Positions 1-9,479 of a DNA stretch of 64,000 nt are shown here, one piece after another (positions within the stretch are counted from its first letter, which is position 1; the number at the start of each line of letters is the position of its first letter). The notes below the pieces were generated by a model. It was not told the DNA's origin. It made no database searches and saw only the letters and a program-made list of their open reading frames with translations. Source of the DNA: Treponema sp. (GTDB lineage Bacteria; Spirochaetota; Spirochaetia; Treponematales; Breznakiellaceae). The stretch spans positions 23,548 to 87,547 of the forward strand of contig JAITLC010000136.1 of assembly GCA_031278095.1 (NCBI GenBank), in the 5' to 3' direction. The position numbers and the translations under genes are program-made.

Positions 1-2
1 TA

Positions 3-1154
3 TTGCAGGGAGATTTTTCGTCCGGCCAAAAACAGCGCCTGTTAATTTTAAACGGACTTGTCCAGTTCAGTCTGATGGAAAATCCTGTTTTAATCGCGGA
101 TGAAATTTTTGTGAACTTTAGCTGGGCGGAAGCAAACAGTGTTTTGCGCGGAATGTTGGATATTTTCAAGGCAAAAAACAATGACGGCCGCAAAAAAACG
201 GCGATTTTCATACTCCATGATCTGTCTTTTGACGCCATAGAAAAGATCAATTCTTTAAACGGGAAAGATGACGCCATTAATGTTAAATTGATCATCCTGG
301 AAAGAAATGAAAACATTGTCGGCAAGTATGAGCCTGAGTTTGCGGAATTTAACGCGGGCAGGTGCGCGGATGAACCTGCCCGGTCTTTCCATGAAAGTTA
401 TCGCAGAGAGGCGCTTAAAAACTGCGTGTTTTCCGCCGGCGCTTCCAAAGAAAACCTGTACGAACCGTTCATTATAGACAGACCGCCAAAAAAGTATCCG
501 CAGGATCTTTATTCAAACGTAGAAATTGCCGTTAAAAAGAATCACTTTATAGTGTTAACCGGTCTTTCGGGAACAGGCAAAACAACGCTGGTGCGTCAAA
601 TCATCGAAGAAAAAATAGAAAAGAGCCGGATAATGAAAATTCGGTATATGCCTTCCGAAATTCTTTCTTCCCTTACCGATGACGGCAGAACGACCCTTTA
701 TCAGGATCTCTCCATAATTTATAAATTTTACAATGGAATGGAAAAACCGGAAAATTGCGTGGAAAAAATCAAAGAGACCTTCAACATGGTCGAGTTTAAA
801 CACGGAAATCTGCCTGAAGACCTGAAAAGAAAAGTTTTTGAACTTTCGGGCGGCGAACAGCAGCGTTACTGGCTTGCGCGCCTTTTGTTTGCGGGGGACG
901 AAACCCCCGAAATTCTCATTCTCGATGAAAGTATCGCGAGCCTTGATTGTATTACCAAAAATAAGATCATCAGGGTGCTTTTGGAAAAATGCATGGTTCA
1001 AAAGAACATGACCGTTCTGCTTGTTTCGCATGATATTCGTGACATTGCGGTTATACAGAAAACCCTTGAAGAAAATAATGCCGGTGCGGTATTTGAAAAT
1101 TATGACCTTGTAAATAAAAGGTTGTCTCTCTCAATTAAGGAAGGGAAGGCATGA
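3..1154 (+). CDS. Fused dual ABC transporter ATPase (Opp/Dpp-like), 5' end cut by window
   Basis: This ATPase would power the transporter encoded just downstream, on the cytoplasmic face. The visible 383 residues hold the back end of one nucleotide-binding domain (signature SSGQKQR at 6-12, Walker B VLIADE at 29-34, H-loop His near 72) and then a whole second domain: Walker A GLSGTGKT 187-194, signature LSGGEQQR 281-288, Walker B EILILDE 303-309, switch His 343. The first Walker A is missing only because the gene starts upstream of the window; the first visible codon is a TTG inside the gene. The stop overlaps the next start (ATGA), so the genes are translationally coupled. Two ATPase domains in one chain are unusual for a peptide-type importer, which normally uses separate DppD and DppF. 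Substrate unknown. Confidence 0.85.
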   Translation: MQGDFSSGQKQRLLILNGLVQFSLMENPVLIADEIFVNFSWAEANSVLRGMLDIFKAKNNDGRKKTAIFILHDLSFDAIEKINSLNGKDDAINVKLIILERNENIVGKYEPEFAEFNAGRCADEPARSFHESYRREALKNCVFSAGASKENLYEPFIIDRPPKKYPQDLYSNVEIAVKKNHFIVLTGLSGTGKTTLVRQIIEEKIEKSRIMKIRYMPSEILSSLTDDGRTTLYQDLSIIYKFYNGMEKPENCVEKIKETFNMVEFKHGNLPEDLKRKVFELSGGEQQRYWLARLLFAGDETPEILILDESIASLDCITKNKIIRVLLEKCMVQKNMTVLLVSHDIRDIAVIQKTLEENNAGAVFENYDLVNKRLSLSIKEGKA

Positions 1155-2881
1155 AAAATCATTGGCTCTTTAAACTTTGCGGCCTGTTTTTTGTCTTTGC
1201 TGTCTCCTGTAATCCTGAAAAAAGAACCGGCATGGAGCCGATTGAGTATAAATTTGAAGATGATACTTATTTTGCCGTTCTTTTGCCGCAGGAAGAAATA
1301 AGGCAGATGCGGCTTGTAAAACGTAAAGACGAAACAGAAGTCATTTATGCTGATTTTAGAAATTTGAGTGATAAAAGAATACAAAAACTCGAAAGCGGCG
1401 ATTATTTTATCACCGTAAACGGCGTCGAATTTGACATAGACGAACTTAAATCAATACAGCAGGACATAATTATTCGTCTGACCGCAAAAGGCCCGAGGAA
1501 CAACTGGGTAAAAGTTGAACCTGTTTTACCCTCGCCGGTAGTGTTCAGACGAAACGGCGAGGCGGATCGCTTAAAAAGCATCCCCGAAATGCAGAGATAT
1601 TATATTGCTGTCCGCGATCTTGATAAATCGATTATACCGGAGAAGCTCAAGGCGCGGCTGTCAGGCAAAGACATTCTTGGCAATACCGTGGACGACGAGT
1701 TCGATTTTAATACCCGAACAGGTGATCGGATACGCAGTTCCCGCATGATACCGGGTTATATTATAGGCGATTTTGTTTTAACCGTTACCATTGACGGCTC
1801 CTCAAACAGCGATTACCCGCCGCTTTCTTTCAGTGTCATTGACAATGATACGGCCGGTCCGCGAATTGTAAATAAGGACAACAAATTTTATTTTAACAGG
1901 GACAAGGAAACGCGGGTCAGATTGCAGTTTGTTGATCCTTCCGGCATTGATGAGGAAAACACCCGGATTAAATATAACGGGATCGAATATAGGCCGACAA
2001 GATTCCGCTATACCACGGCGCGAACTCATGGTTTTGCGGAATTTACCCTGGGTGCGGATGTTTTAGAGGATGTTCAAAAAGGACAAATCGCGAAAATAGA
2101 CTATCATTTTCCCGATGCCGACAAACACCATCCGGGCGACCAGGAAGTGAGTAGCGGGACAATATCCATGGAAGAAGGCGGCATTGAACAGGAATATTTG
2201 TTAAGCCGGGGTGACGGGCATCCTCTGCCGGGCGTTCAGGTAACGGTATTCAGATCCGAGGGCGGTTTGTCGAAGCAGACGATGGGCCCCGCCGCTTATC
2301 GGGACTATTACAACTCAGGCGAAAGAATCGCCGGCGATATACGGGATTCAGTTTACACCGATAAATACGGTATAGTAACAATAGAAAATATTCCTCCCGA
2401 TACAGATCTTGTTTTTGCGGTGGGCAGCGAAGAGACGAATCATTATCTTCGCGAAGTTCCGGGCATTGGCGGGCCGCGCGGCACAATAAGCATCTCATTC
2501 GGGGAAATTCCGGCAAAGGGAAGCCTTGTTATAAGTGCGACAATCGCGCCGGGCGCGCTTGACGATTGGCTTAGTGTGTATGAAACAGACAATTCCAGAA
2601 CACCCTATCTTTATTACGAATCGGACAAAGAAGCGGGACCAAGACGCGAAGACTTCCTGAACGGGAATCCGCAGCGTATAGAAGGTCATTTCAGGAAAAT
2701 ATCGGACGATAATTACGAGTTTGAATTCGATTTCGGGGAGACAATTATTTCCGAGATCGAAAACGTCAATTACCTTCTGGTTGTACACTTTGATTCCATG
2801 GGAGATTTTTCCATGGCTAACGCCCGTTCTATGGGTTACCGGCAGGAAGCCGAATTGAGCACTCAATTGTCGAGGTTTTAG
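1151..2881 (+). CDS. Lipoprotein of the divergent ABC transporter cluster
   Basis: A 576-residue protein with a lipoprotein signal peptide: positive N-terminus, hydrophobic stretch, and lipobox AVSC followed by N near residue 20. It is therefore expected to be lipid-anchored outside the inner membrane. I recognise no named family. The body looks beta-rich, with Ig-like stretches (a segment near 340-440 reads like a carboxypeptidase-regulatory fold, with PLPGVQVTVFRSEG and then GIVTIENIPPDT). Its start overlaps the ATPase stop by 4 bases and the next gene begins 5 bases after it, so it belongs to the transporter operon. It may present ligand to the transporter or form part of a surface complex; that is inference. 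Confidence 0.75.
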   Translation: MKNHWLFKLCGLFFVFAVSCNPEKRTGMEPIEYKFEDDTYFAVLLPQEEIRQMRLVKRKDETEVIYADFRNLSDKRIQKLESGDYFITVNGVEFDIDELKSIQQDIIIRLTAKGPRNNWVKVEPVLPSPVVFRRNGEADRLKSIPEMQRYYIAVRDLDKSIIPEKLKARLSGKDILGNTVDDEFDFNTRTGDRIRSSRMIPGYIIGDFVLTVTIDGSSNSDYPPLSFSVIDNDTAGPRIVNKDNKFYFNRDKETRVRLQFVDPSGIDEENTRIKYNGIEYRPTRFRYTTARTHGFAEFTLGADVLEDVQKGQIAKIDYHFPDADKHHPGDQEVSSGTISMEEGGIEQEYLLSRGDGHPLPGVQVTVFRSEGGLSKQTMGPAAYRDYYNSGERIAGDIRDSVYTDKYGIVTIENIPPDTDLVFAVGSEETNHYLREVPGIGGPRGTISISFGEIPAKGSLVISATIAPGALDDWLSVYETDNSRTPYLYYESDKEAGPRREDFLNGNPQRIEGHFRKISDDNYEFEFDFGETIISEIENVNYLLVVHFDSMGDFSMANARSMGYRQEAELSTQLSRF

Positions 2882-2886
2882 GCGGA

Positions 2887-5013
2887 ATGAAAAAACTATA
2901 TATCCGTATATTACTGATGTTCTTCCCGTTTTTCCTCGCCGCGCAGACGGTTGAATTCACCAATAAATTTTTTGCCGCTTCTTTCGGCAATGATATGTAT
3001 ATGGCGTTTGTGTATGGTGATAAACTGGAAATAATGAAAAGGGACGGACGCGGCGCTTTGGTTCAGGTCAGGCTTGATTACCGGGCCGTAGGATCTTCGC
3101 GGGAAATTGTCGTCATAAAGGACGAACTTTTACTCTATGACCGCGCCAAAAATATTTCCGTTTATGATTTAAACATTTTAACGGCGCCGGAAAATCATGG
3201 TAAAACGCTCGAATACCGTACCGGCCGCATCAAAGTGATAGAACATATTCAGTCCATCACTTCCATGGAAGATTCACTGTATTTTATCAAAGATAAAGAT
3301 TCATCCCTCTATGAATATACCGGAAGGGGAAACGCATCGGCTGTTCAGGACGTTTTGCTGCGCAACGCTACCGGCGCGGCAAAATATTTGCTTTATTATC
3401 CGTTTGCCGCCGAGCGCAGAAACCGGTATCGCCGGCTTGAACAGAATTTCGGCGGAATTGTCGGCAGATATATGGATTCTTCCCTGCCGTCAATTGAAAA
3501 AGAATTGGAGGGGCTTGCCGATGAGAAAAAGAAAAACAGTTATTTGTACGGCATTGTTACGGATAAATTGAAGAATGCTTCCGAATCGGATAAACGTACA
3601 TTTACCGACTATGTTATTGTTTCAAATTTGCTTGGTGAAACTTCGTATCTGGCCCGGCTGAATCCTCTGCGCCAGCCCGATTTAAAGTCGGTGCAGACGG
3701 CAAGCGAAATTTCCATCAGGGACTATTATGAGCAGACAGCCGCCATATACAATTTTACCAACAATGAACAAAAGCGGCGCAATGATAAAATACAGGCCGA
3801 CTACGCCGCCGGCATTGCATCAAAAAACAGGGATATGAAAAATCAATATGGGGAAAGTTTTGATTCCCTTAACAGGGAAATAAATGAACTGGATAAAAGG
3901 CTTCAGCTAAAAAACTGGATCGGCTCGAATGGCACGGTGACGGAATACAGAAGCAATAAAGACAGGATCGGGGGATATGATACTGAGCTTGTTTCTCTTT
4001 CCGAAAGCAGCCGCTTTCTTACCAATGAATATCGCGATCTATGCGGCCTGTTCACATTTTTCTCCGGCGAAAACGAGTCGGATTATTCAGGTAAGATCAT
4101 AAGCGGAATTATTGACCTTGGCCGCGCTGTTTCGGGGCTTCAAAATAAAGCCAAAGATGAATATATTAAAAGCCGAATCAACGCAAAGCCGTCCGTAAGC
4201 CCAAAATCACTTGCAGAATTTAACAGGGATTATGAAAATTACAAAACGGAAAAAGCAAAACTTGAAAAAAACAGGGATGATGCGCTGCGCAGCGTCGATG
4301 CCGATATAAGGAATGACATTAATGCCGCCGGGAGGAAAAAAGCCTCAGATGTCGAAGCAATCAACAACTATATAAGAAAACAATACCTCAATGATGCCTA
4401 TGAGGAATTTAGCAGAATTGTTTCCAATAATAAAATGTCGGACTACAGCCCCAGGCTGCAAAATGTAACCGTTGTCTCGCCCGAAGAAAGGGTTCTATTT
4501 GGTTTTTCGATAAAAGACCGGATCGATTTCGATAAAGTGAACATACCTGTAAATAACAATAACAGGCAGCCAATTTTTTCCACGCCTTCCCTGTATTCGG
4601 TGCTGGCGCGAAATAAAACAATGGCCGCCCTTGTCGCGGAACCAAAAAAGTTGAAATTCTATATTATAGACGGGAATAACATTGCCAATCTTAATAAAAG
4701 TTTTGATATAACGGTGAATGAAGAATTGTTTTATATCCTTTCCGGCCCTGATTGCATATATTATGTTACCCGGACGGGGAATGTTCACCGTTTGCGTCCG
4801 GCAGGTTCGTCTTTCGAGGACAGTGTTCTTCGGGAATTAAAACTCGGGGATAATGACGCCCTGGTTATCTCTTCCTCCGGGGGAACGGTTATTTCTTCGG
4901 ATGGAAAGGTGAATGGGAGGGATTCGGGCAATGTGACGCTTAATGCAAGAAATGTTCCGTCGAGGACGGTAACAGTAAAAATCGCAGACAAACAAATTAC
5001 CTGGGAGAGATAA
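2887..5013 (+). CDS. Exported protein with beta ends and a long helical middle, unknown function
   Basis: A 708-residue protein with a signal peptide (MKKLYIRILLMFFPFFLAAQ, probable cleavage after AAQ) and no lipobox. The N-terminal 200 and C-terminal 200 residues look like beta-propeller-type strands. The middle, about 270-510, is strongly charged and helical and likely coiled-coil (runs such as NRDMKNQYGESFDSLNREIN and AELEKNRDDALRSVDADIR-like stretches). The product of the gene at 9466 has the same beta-helix-beta layout, so the two may be distant paralogues. It sits 5 bases after the lipoprotein gene and its stop abuts the next start, so it is co-transcribed with the ABC components. No family recognised. 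Confidence 0.7.
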   Translation: MKKLYIRILLMFFPFFLAAQTVEFTNKFFAASFGNDMYMAFVYGDKLEIMKRDGRGALVQVRLDYRAVGSSREIVVIKDELLLYDRAKNISVYDLNILTAPENHGKTLEYRTGRIKVIEHIQSITSMEDSLYFIKDKDSSLYEYTGRGNASAVQDVLLRNATGAAKYLLYYPFAAERRNRYRRLEQNFGGIVGRYMDSSLPSIEKELEGLADEKKKNSYLYGIVTDKLKNASESDKRTFTDYVIVSNLLGETSYLARLNPLRQPDLKSVQTASEISIRDYYEQTAAIYNFTNNEQKRRNDKIQADYAAGIASKNRDMKNQYGESFDSLNREINELDKRLQLKNWIGSNGTVTEYRSNKDRIGGYDTELVSLSESSRFLTNEYRDLCGLFTFFSGENESDYSGKIISGIIDLGRAVSGLQNKAKDEYIKSRINAKPSVSPKSLAEFNRDYENYKTEKAKLEKNRDDALRSVDADIRNDINAAGRKKASDVEAINNYIRKQYLNDAYEEFSRIVSNNKMSDYSPRLQNVTVVSPEERVLFGFSIKDRIDFDKVNIPVNNNNRQPIFSTPSLYSVLARNKTMAALVAEPKKLKFYIIDGNNIANLNKSFDITVNEELFYILSGPDCIYYVTRTGNVHRLRPAGSSFEDSVLRELKLGDNDALVISSSGGTVISSDGKVNGRDSGNVTLNARNVPSRTVTVKIADKQITWER

Positions 5014-7206
5014 ATGAAGAAATCCGCCCTTGTTCCGCTTTTTATCGCTATTGCGGCTGTTTCCGTTTTTTCACAGGCCGGAGGAAACGAAATTACCGTC
5101 AATTTGACGACTTCATTTAAGATCGATCCGATTACCGGTCTCTGCGGAGATAAATATGAGGAAAACTCAAAATTTGTCCAGCGATTCATTTACTCTCCTC
5201 TTATAACGCCCCTGCAGGATCCGTATCTTCAAAACGATTATAAAGTTTCCTACCAACTTTCCATTATTAGTGAACTTGAGCATTATTCAACCCGAAGGGG
5301 CTGGGAAAGGTATGAAATGACCGAAAACAACGAATCAAAACAGCCCGGTTATTATTCTATTTATAAAATAAAAATACGCCCCGGTTTGCGGTTTAACTTT
5401 TATGATAAAAGGGGAAGGAAAAGCAGCTTCCCGCTTGGAAATGAGGATATCGTCTTTTCGTACCGTATGGCGCGGGTGACCATGGACAGAAAGTTTGATG
5501 AATACATCAACATGAATAAAAAGAATGATAAAACACTGGAAATAAATACTCTGCTTTACACAAAGGTGCGCGCTTTTTCCAGGGTTTATTGCGATAATGA
5601 ATATGTATATTTTGAAATGTTCAATCAATGCGAACCTTTTTCTTTTTTACGTATGCTGGCCTATGTTCCTGTCTTGCCCGCGGAAAAGATGCATGGAGAT
5701 ATTAAAACACAGGGGAAGAAAGAATATAACGAAACAAGAAGACCGGACGCGATGACAGATTTAAAAGATAAGGATTTTTATGATCTGCATAAAAAAAACA
5801 AACTGAATATTCTTAGCGACGAACCGGTCGGCTATGGTCAATTTTTGGTAAAAAAAATGGGAATGTCCGAAAAGGGCATCTATTCTTCCATTACATTGGA
5901 ACGAAACCCTTCCTGGTTTGATTTTTTGATTAAGGGGCCGGGCGGAATAAATCATTTTAATTACCGGAATGACAACTTAACCATAAACATCGAGGGAGGA
6001 AATAAAAAAGTCCGTGAATTGATAAATGAAATAGCCAGCAGGGGCGGTCAAAATGATTTGGTTTACAATATTCCCGTTTCTCTTACATCCTTCTCGGTAT
6101 TTGATGAGAATAATAACCCCATTGACATAGAGAACATGAATCTGGACAAAAAAGAAATGCAGATATCGCATAATTTATACGGTCTGCTTTTCGGGCCTGA
6201 TTTTGTGGACAGACGCGGGAATACGCCCATGCCTTATGATTTACGGCAATTTTTCGGAAAATTTATAGGCCGGACGGCTATTCAGAATGTAATACGATAC
6301 GGAACGATTGACACCCAGATTAACAGCTTTTTGGGTGACGATAAATTCTTTTTATCCGACATTAATGTAAAGCGGCTTTATTATCCATTTTATTCAGGAG
6401 GAACAAAAACAAATTCCGAAATTGACGAAATCTACGCGCGTTTTGAAGACAAAGACAGATTGTCGCGGGAATATATCTCTGCCATTAGCGGAGACTCTGT
6501 GTCAAGACTCAGATTTTATTATGGCAGTCTGCCGGGTGATTTTAACGGAGATGAAAAAGCGGCGTTTAGAAACCGTTATATGCTGGGATATTTGTCTGAA
6601 AATATGAACAGGGATTATTCCAGGAATTTAAAGAACGAATATGCCAAAATAAAAGACAAATTGAACATCTCCAACAATGAGATAAAAATACAGATTTTTT
6701 ATTCGTCCGAAGACGCGGTCTGCAAAGACATTGCAGATTATTATGCCGAGGTGCTGAATGATTTTTTCAAAAATGACATTCATCTTGATACCGACATTAA
6801 ACCCCAGTATGCAGATTACGATGATTGGATGAATAAAGCAAAAGACAACAGACGCAAAAATATTTACACTTTTTTTGTTTATGGCTGGAACGACAAACTG
6901 GATTTGTTGAATGACCTTTCAAATCAGTTTATTGACGACTATTCGATTCGAAATATCCGCAGGGTTTATCAGGATGTTATTGATTCGCGGCAGCCTATCG
7001 AAACAATAATCGCGCAAATTGCGGAAAAATTCGATTTTGACCGCAACCGGGACGCCCTTCCTTTGCCTCTTGTTTCAGTTCAGAATTATTCAATATTTAA
7101 AAAGAAGCCGGACGGAACGCAGAGCGCCAACCCTGTATTGAACGCGATTAACAATCATCCGGATCTGCAAATGATGCTGCTTCCGTATTACTGGAGGGAG
7201 CGATGA
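5014..7206 (+). CDS. Divergent SBP-5-like solute-binding protein of ABC importer
   Basis: A 730-residue exported protein (signal MKKSALVPLFIAIAAVSVFS, cleavage near SQA) that I read as a distant extracellular solute-binding protein of the DppA/OppA class. The early segment YKIKIRPGLRFNFYDKRG followed by NEDIVFSYRMA matches the family pattern of a hallmark 'lR.GvkF..G..lta.DVvfS' stretch. Later FLVKKMGM...ITLERNPSWFD matches the 'GPY.l......i.l.rNp.y' stretch. It is much longer than the usual 500-550 residues. Its stop overlaps the start of the permease gene (ATGA-type overlap at 7203-7206), which supports a role as the binding protein for that permease. Ligand not deducible; a peptide or other oligomer is possible. 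Confidence 0.65.
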   Translation: MKKSALVPLFIAIAAVSVFSQAGGNEITVNLTTSFKIDPITGLCGDKYEENSKFVQRFIYSPLITPLQDPYLQNDYKVSYQLSIISELEHYSTRRGWERYEMTENNESKQPGYYSIYKIKIRPGLRFNFYDKRGRKSSFPLGNEDIVFSYRMARVTMDRKFDEYINMNKKNDKTLEINTLLYTKVRAFSRVYCDNEYVYFEMFNQCEPFSFLRMLAYVPVLPAEKMHGDIKTQGKKEYNETRRPDAMTDLKDKDFYDLHKKNKLNILSDEPVGYGQFLVKKMGMSEKGIYSSITLERNPSWFDFLIKGPGGINHFNYRNDNLTINIEGGNKKVRELINEIASRGGQNDLVYNIPVSLTSFSVFDENNNPIDIENMNLDKKEMQISHNLYGLLFGPDFVDRRGNTPMPYDLRQFFGKFIGRTAIQNVIRYGTIDTQINSFLGDDKFFLSDINVKRLYYPFYSGGTKTNSEIDEIYARFEDKDRLSREYISAISGDSVSRLRFYYGSLPGDFNGDEKAAFRNRYMLGYLSENMNRDYSRNLKNEYAKIKDKLNISNNEIKIQIFYSSEDAVCKDIADYYAEVLNDFFKNDIHLDTDIKPQYADYDDWMNKAKDNRRKNIYTFFVYGWNDKLDLLNDLSNQFIDDYSIRNIRRVYQDVIDSRQPIETIIAQIAEKFDFDRNRDALPLPLVSVQNYSIFKKKPDGTQSANPVLNAINNHPDLQMMLLPYYWRER

Positions 7207-9479
7207 AAAAACCATTGGCGACCGCGGGAAAATATGCGTTTTTCATCGTTTTAACGCTGTGTATTGTAAGCACGGTATTCATGGAAGACCCCGTTTCCAT
7301 ACTTGGGGATACATTAAAGGACGGGCAATGGCTGCCATTGCCTTCCACCGTCATGACATTGGTAATATGCATCGTGCTCTTTATCGCCTTAATATTTATA
7401 CTTTCGCTTTTTTCGTCTTTTTTTTCAAACTTTTTTTTCAACTGCGGAATATGGATTAAATGCGCGGTGTTTATATTGGGCATTTTGCCCCTTTCGCTGA
7501 CTACTGAAGTGTTGTTTGCAAAATATGGATTGGTGGTTTTGTATCTCGGTATCGTTTATATTTTCTTTAATATTACATATGCCTGTTTACGGCCAAAAAT
7601 GGCATATATAATAAAGTCATCCTTTAACGGCAGATTGGGGCATGGATTAAGATATGTTGAATATATTATCGTCGAGGCAATAATTGTAGTCCTTTCCTGG
7701 AAATTGCTTTCCTGTATCATTCCGGAAAACATGACTCATTTTTCAATTAATCACAGCGTAAAGTCAGACTTGATAACTACCGGCATTCTCTATCCGTATA
7801 CGGTTGTTTTTAATACCATTAATTTCTTTGTTATTGAATATTGTATTAATGTATTTAATACCGAATACAAGAAAAATTACGTTAAATATTATTTTAAATA
7901 TCATGATGGTTTGTTCAAAAGATTTAAATTTTTATTAAGGAAGACGATGCCGTTAATACTTATTAAAATTCAAAAAAACATTACCTGGATTGCCGCTTAT
8001 GTTCTGATGCTTGAAGCGGTATTCAATTACAATAACGGTGAAATTGGAAGCACATTGATGAAGTATGCCGGTCCTGATGTTTATTTTAAATATTTTTCCC
8101 ATATAATTTTATTTATGATGATTGTAAATCTTGTATTTGATGCTGTAAGATCAAGGCTGGAGGCCGCCGGTAAACCGGTGTCCGATTCAAATGACAGGGC
8201 TGAAAAAGCGAAATTCAGGGGAACCGTTCCAAAAACCGAAGTTTCGGAACGGCCCCAGGCAGCATGCCCGGAGAATATATTGATTCATGCATGTCTTGCC
8301 GCGATAATATTCTTTTTGTTTATATTTTGTCAATTTCAATACCCTTTTGCGGCATATTATAATTTTGATGAAAACACGTTAAAAACACTGGACGATTTTA
8401 TAAATGTCAAAACAAATAATGTGCCCGAATCCGTTGTTTTTTCTGATCCGGATTATGATATTCATAAAAACAGATCGCTGTGCCAAATAGGAAAAGGGAA
8501 TTTGTATACCCGGTATAATGTAATGATTTTTAATGTTAAATACAACAATAAAAGCATGAAGATTATTCCTTATTTTTACAAAGGGCGTCCGCAGACAATC
8601 TATTCACAAAACAACAGCCTGTCAAATCTGCGGCAAAATATGATCATAGAAAATATTGGTTATAGATCAATAACGGTTCCGTCATTTCTTGATTATAAAA
8701 TATATTTGGGTGCAAATCTCGACCAGGGCCAGGGTTTAAACGGCAATAAACCGGTTTTCCTGCTGCTGCCTTTCTTTTTGTTATATTTTTTGATATTGTT
8801 TTTTGTCGTATTTTCAATAACATTCCTTGTTTACAGAAAGGCGCTATTAAACAGTTTTAACCAAAGGGAAGGGGGATTTTTGAAATTCGGCGGGCATGCC
8901 GGCAAAATATTGGTTGAATATCTGTCGGCGATAACAATTGTCGGGACAATATTGATTATAAACCGGTTTATAAATCATTATCTGAACATAACATGGCAGG
9001 AAAAACCCCTCTATTTAAATCTGATTGTGTTTGTGATTTTACAAATTATAATAGTGATAATGTTCAGCGATAATTATACCATGACCTTCAACAAAACCAT
9101 CAGGAAATTTGTTGATTCTGATGAATATAATTATTATAAACTAATAGGAATGAACAATAATTACATAATTGATATTTATAACAAAAAATACGGCAATTTT
9201 ATGCTTCATAACCAGACTTTTCAGAATCTTTTTTTTGTTATTGCCGTAAATTTCTTTATTGTGTATCTTTTTACGGTAATTCAGGATTTTGAAGACTATA
9301 TAGGCATAAAATATACACTGGGTTTTGAAAATGTGTTTACCAGACTTGTCTGCGAAAGAAAAACGGACATTGCCGCCTCTGAATATATAATTCCGCTGCT
9401 TGCCTATTGTGTTTTTGTCGCCCTGGCATATATAATTTCCCGCTATTTTATAAAAAGGAATTGTTATGGAAAAATATAA
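7203..9479 (+). CDS. Fused DppB-DppC-like permease
   Basis: A 758-residue polytopic membrane protein that appears to be two ABC permease subunits fused. In the first half, after several membrane segments, EYKKNYVKYYFKYHDGLF leads to LEAVFNYNNGEIGSTLM and then VNLVFDAVRSRLEA. This matches the DppB end, where an EAA loop is followed by 'IEsvFn.pGiG.ll' and 'vnl.vDllY..lDPR'. A linker and a roughly 140-residue extracytoplasmic domain (about 385-515) follow. The second half has an EAA-like loop, SDEYNYYKLIGMNNNYIIDI, like DppC. The start overlaps the binding protein stop, and the stop overlaps the next start by 14 bases. Very AT-rich. Together with the fused ATPase, this would let the transporter form from only two core chains. 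Confidence 0.65.
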   Translation: MKKPLATAGKYAFFIVLTLCIVSTVFMEDPVSILGDTLKDGQWLPLPSTVMTLVICIVLFIALIFILSLFSSFFSNFFFNCGIWIKCAVFILGILPLSLTTEVLFAKYGLVVLYLGIVYIFFNITYACLRPKMAYIIKSSFNGRLGHGLRYVEYIIVEAIIVVLSWKLLSCIIPENMTHFSINHSVKSDLITTGILYPYTVVFNTINFFVIEYCINVFNTEYKKNYVKYYFKYHDGLFKRFKFLLRKTMPLILIKIQKNITWIAAYVLMLEAVFNYNNGEIGSTLMKYAGPDVYFKYFSHIILFMMIVNLVFDAVRSRLEAAGKPVSDSNDRAEKAKFRGTVPKTEVSERPQAACPENILIHACLAAIIFFLFIFCQFQYPFAAYYNFDENTLKTLDDFINVKTNNVPESVVFSDPDYDIHKNRSLCQIGKGNLYTRYNVMIFNVKYNNKSMKIIPYFYKGRPQTIYSQNNSLSNLRQNMIIENIGYRSITVPSFLDYKIYLGANLDQGQGLNGNKPVFLLLPFFLLYFLILFFVVFSITFLVYRKALLNSFNQREGGFLKFGGHAGKILVEYLSAITIVGTILIINRFINHYLNITWQEKPLYLNLIVFVILQIIIVIMFSDNYTMTFNKTIRKFVDSDEYNYYKLIGMNNNYIIDIYNKKYGNFMLHNQTFQNLFFVIAVNFFIVYLFTVIQDFEDYIGIKYTLGFENVFTRLVCERKTDIAASEYIIPLLAYCVFVALAYIISRYFIKRNCYGKI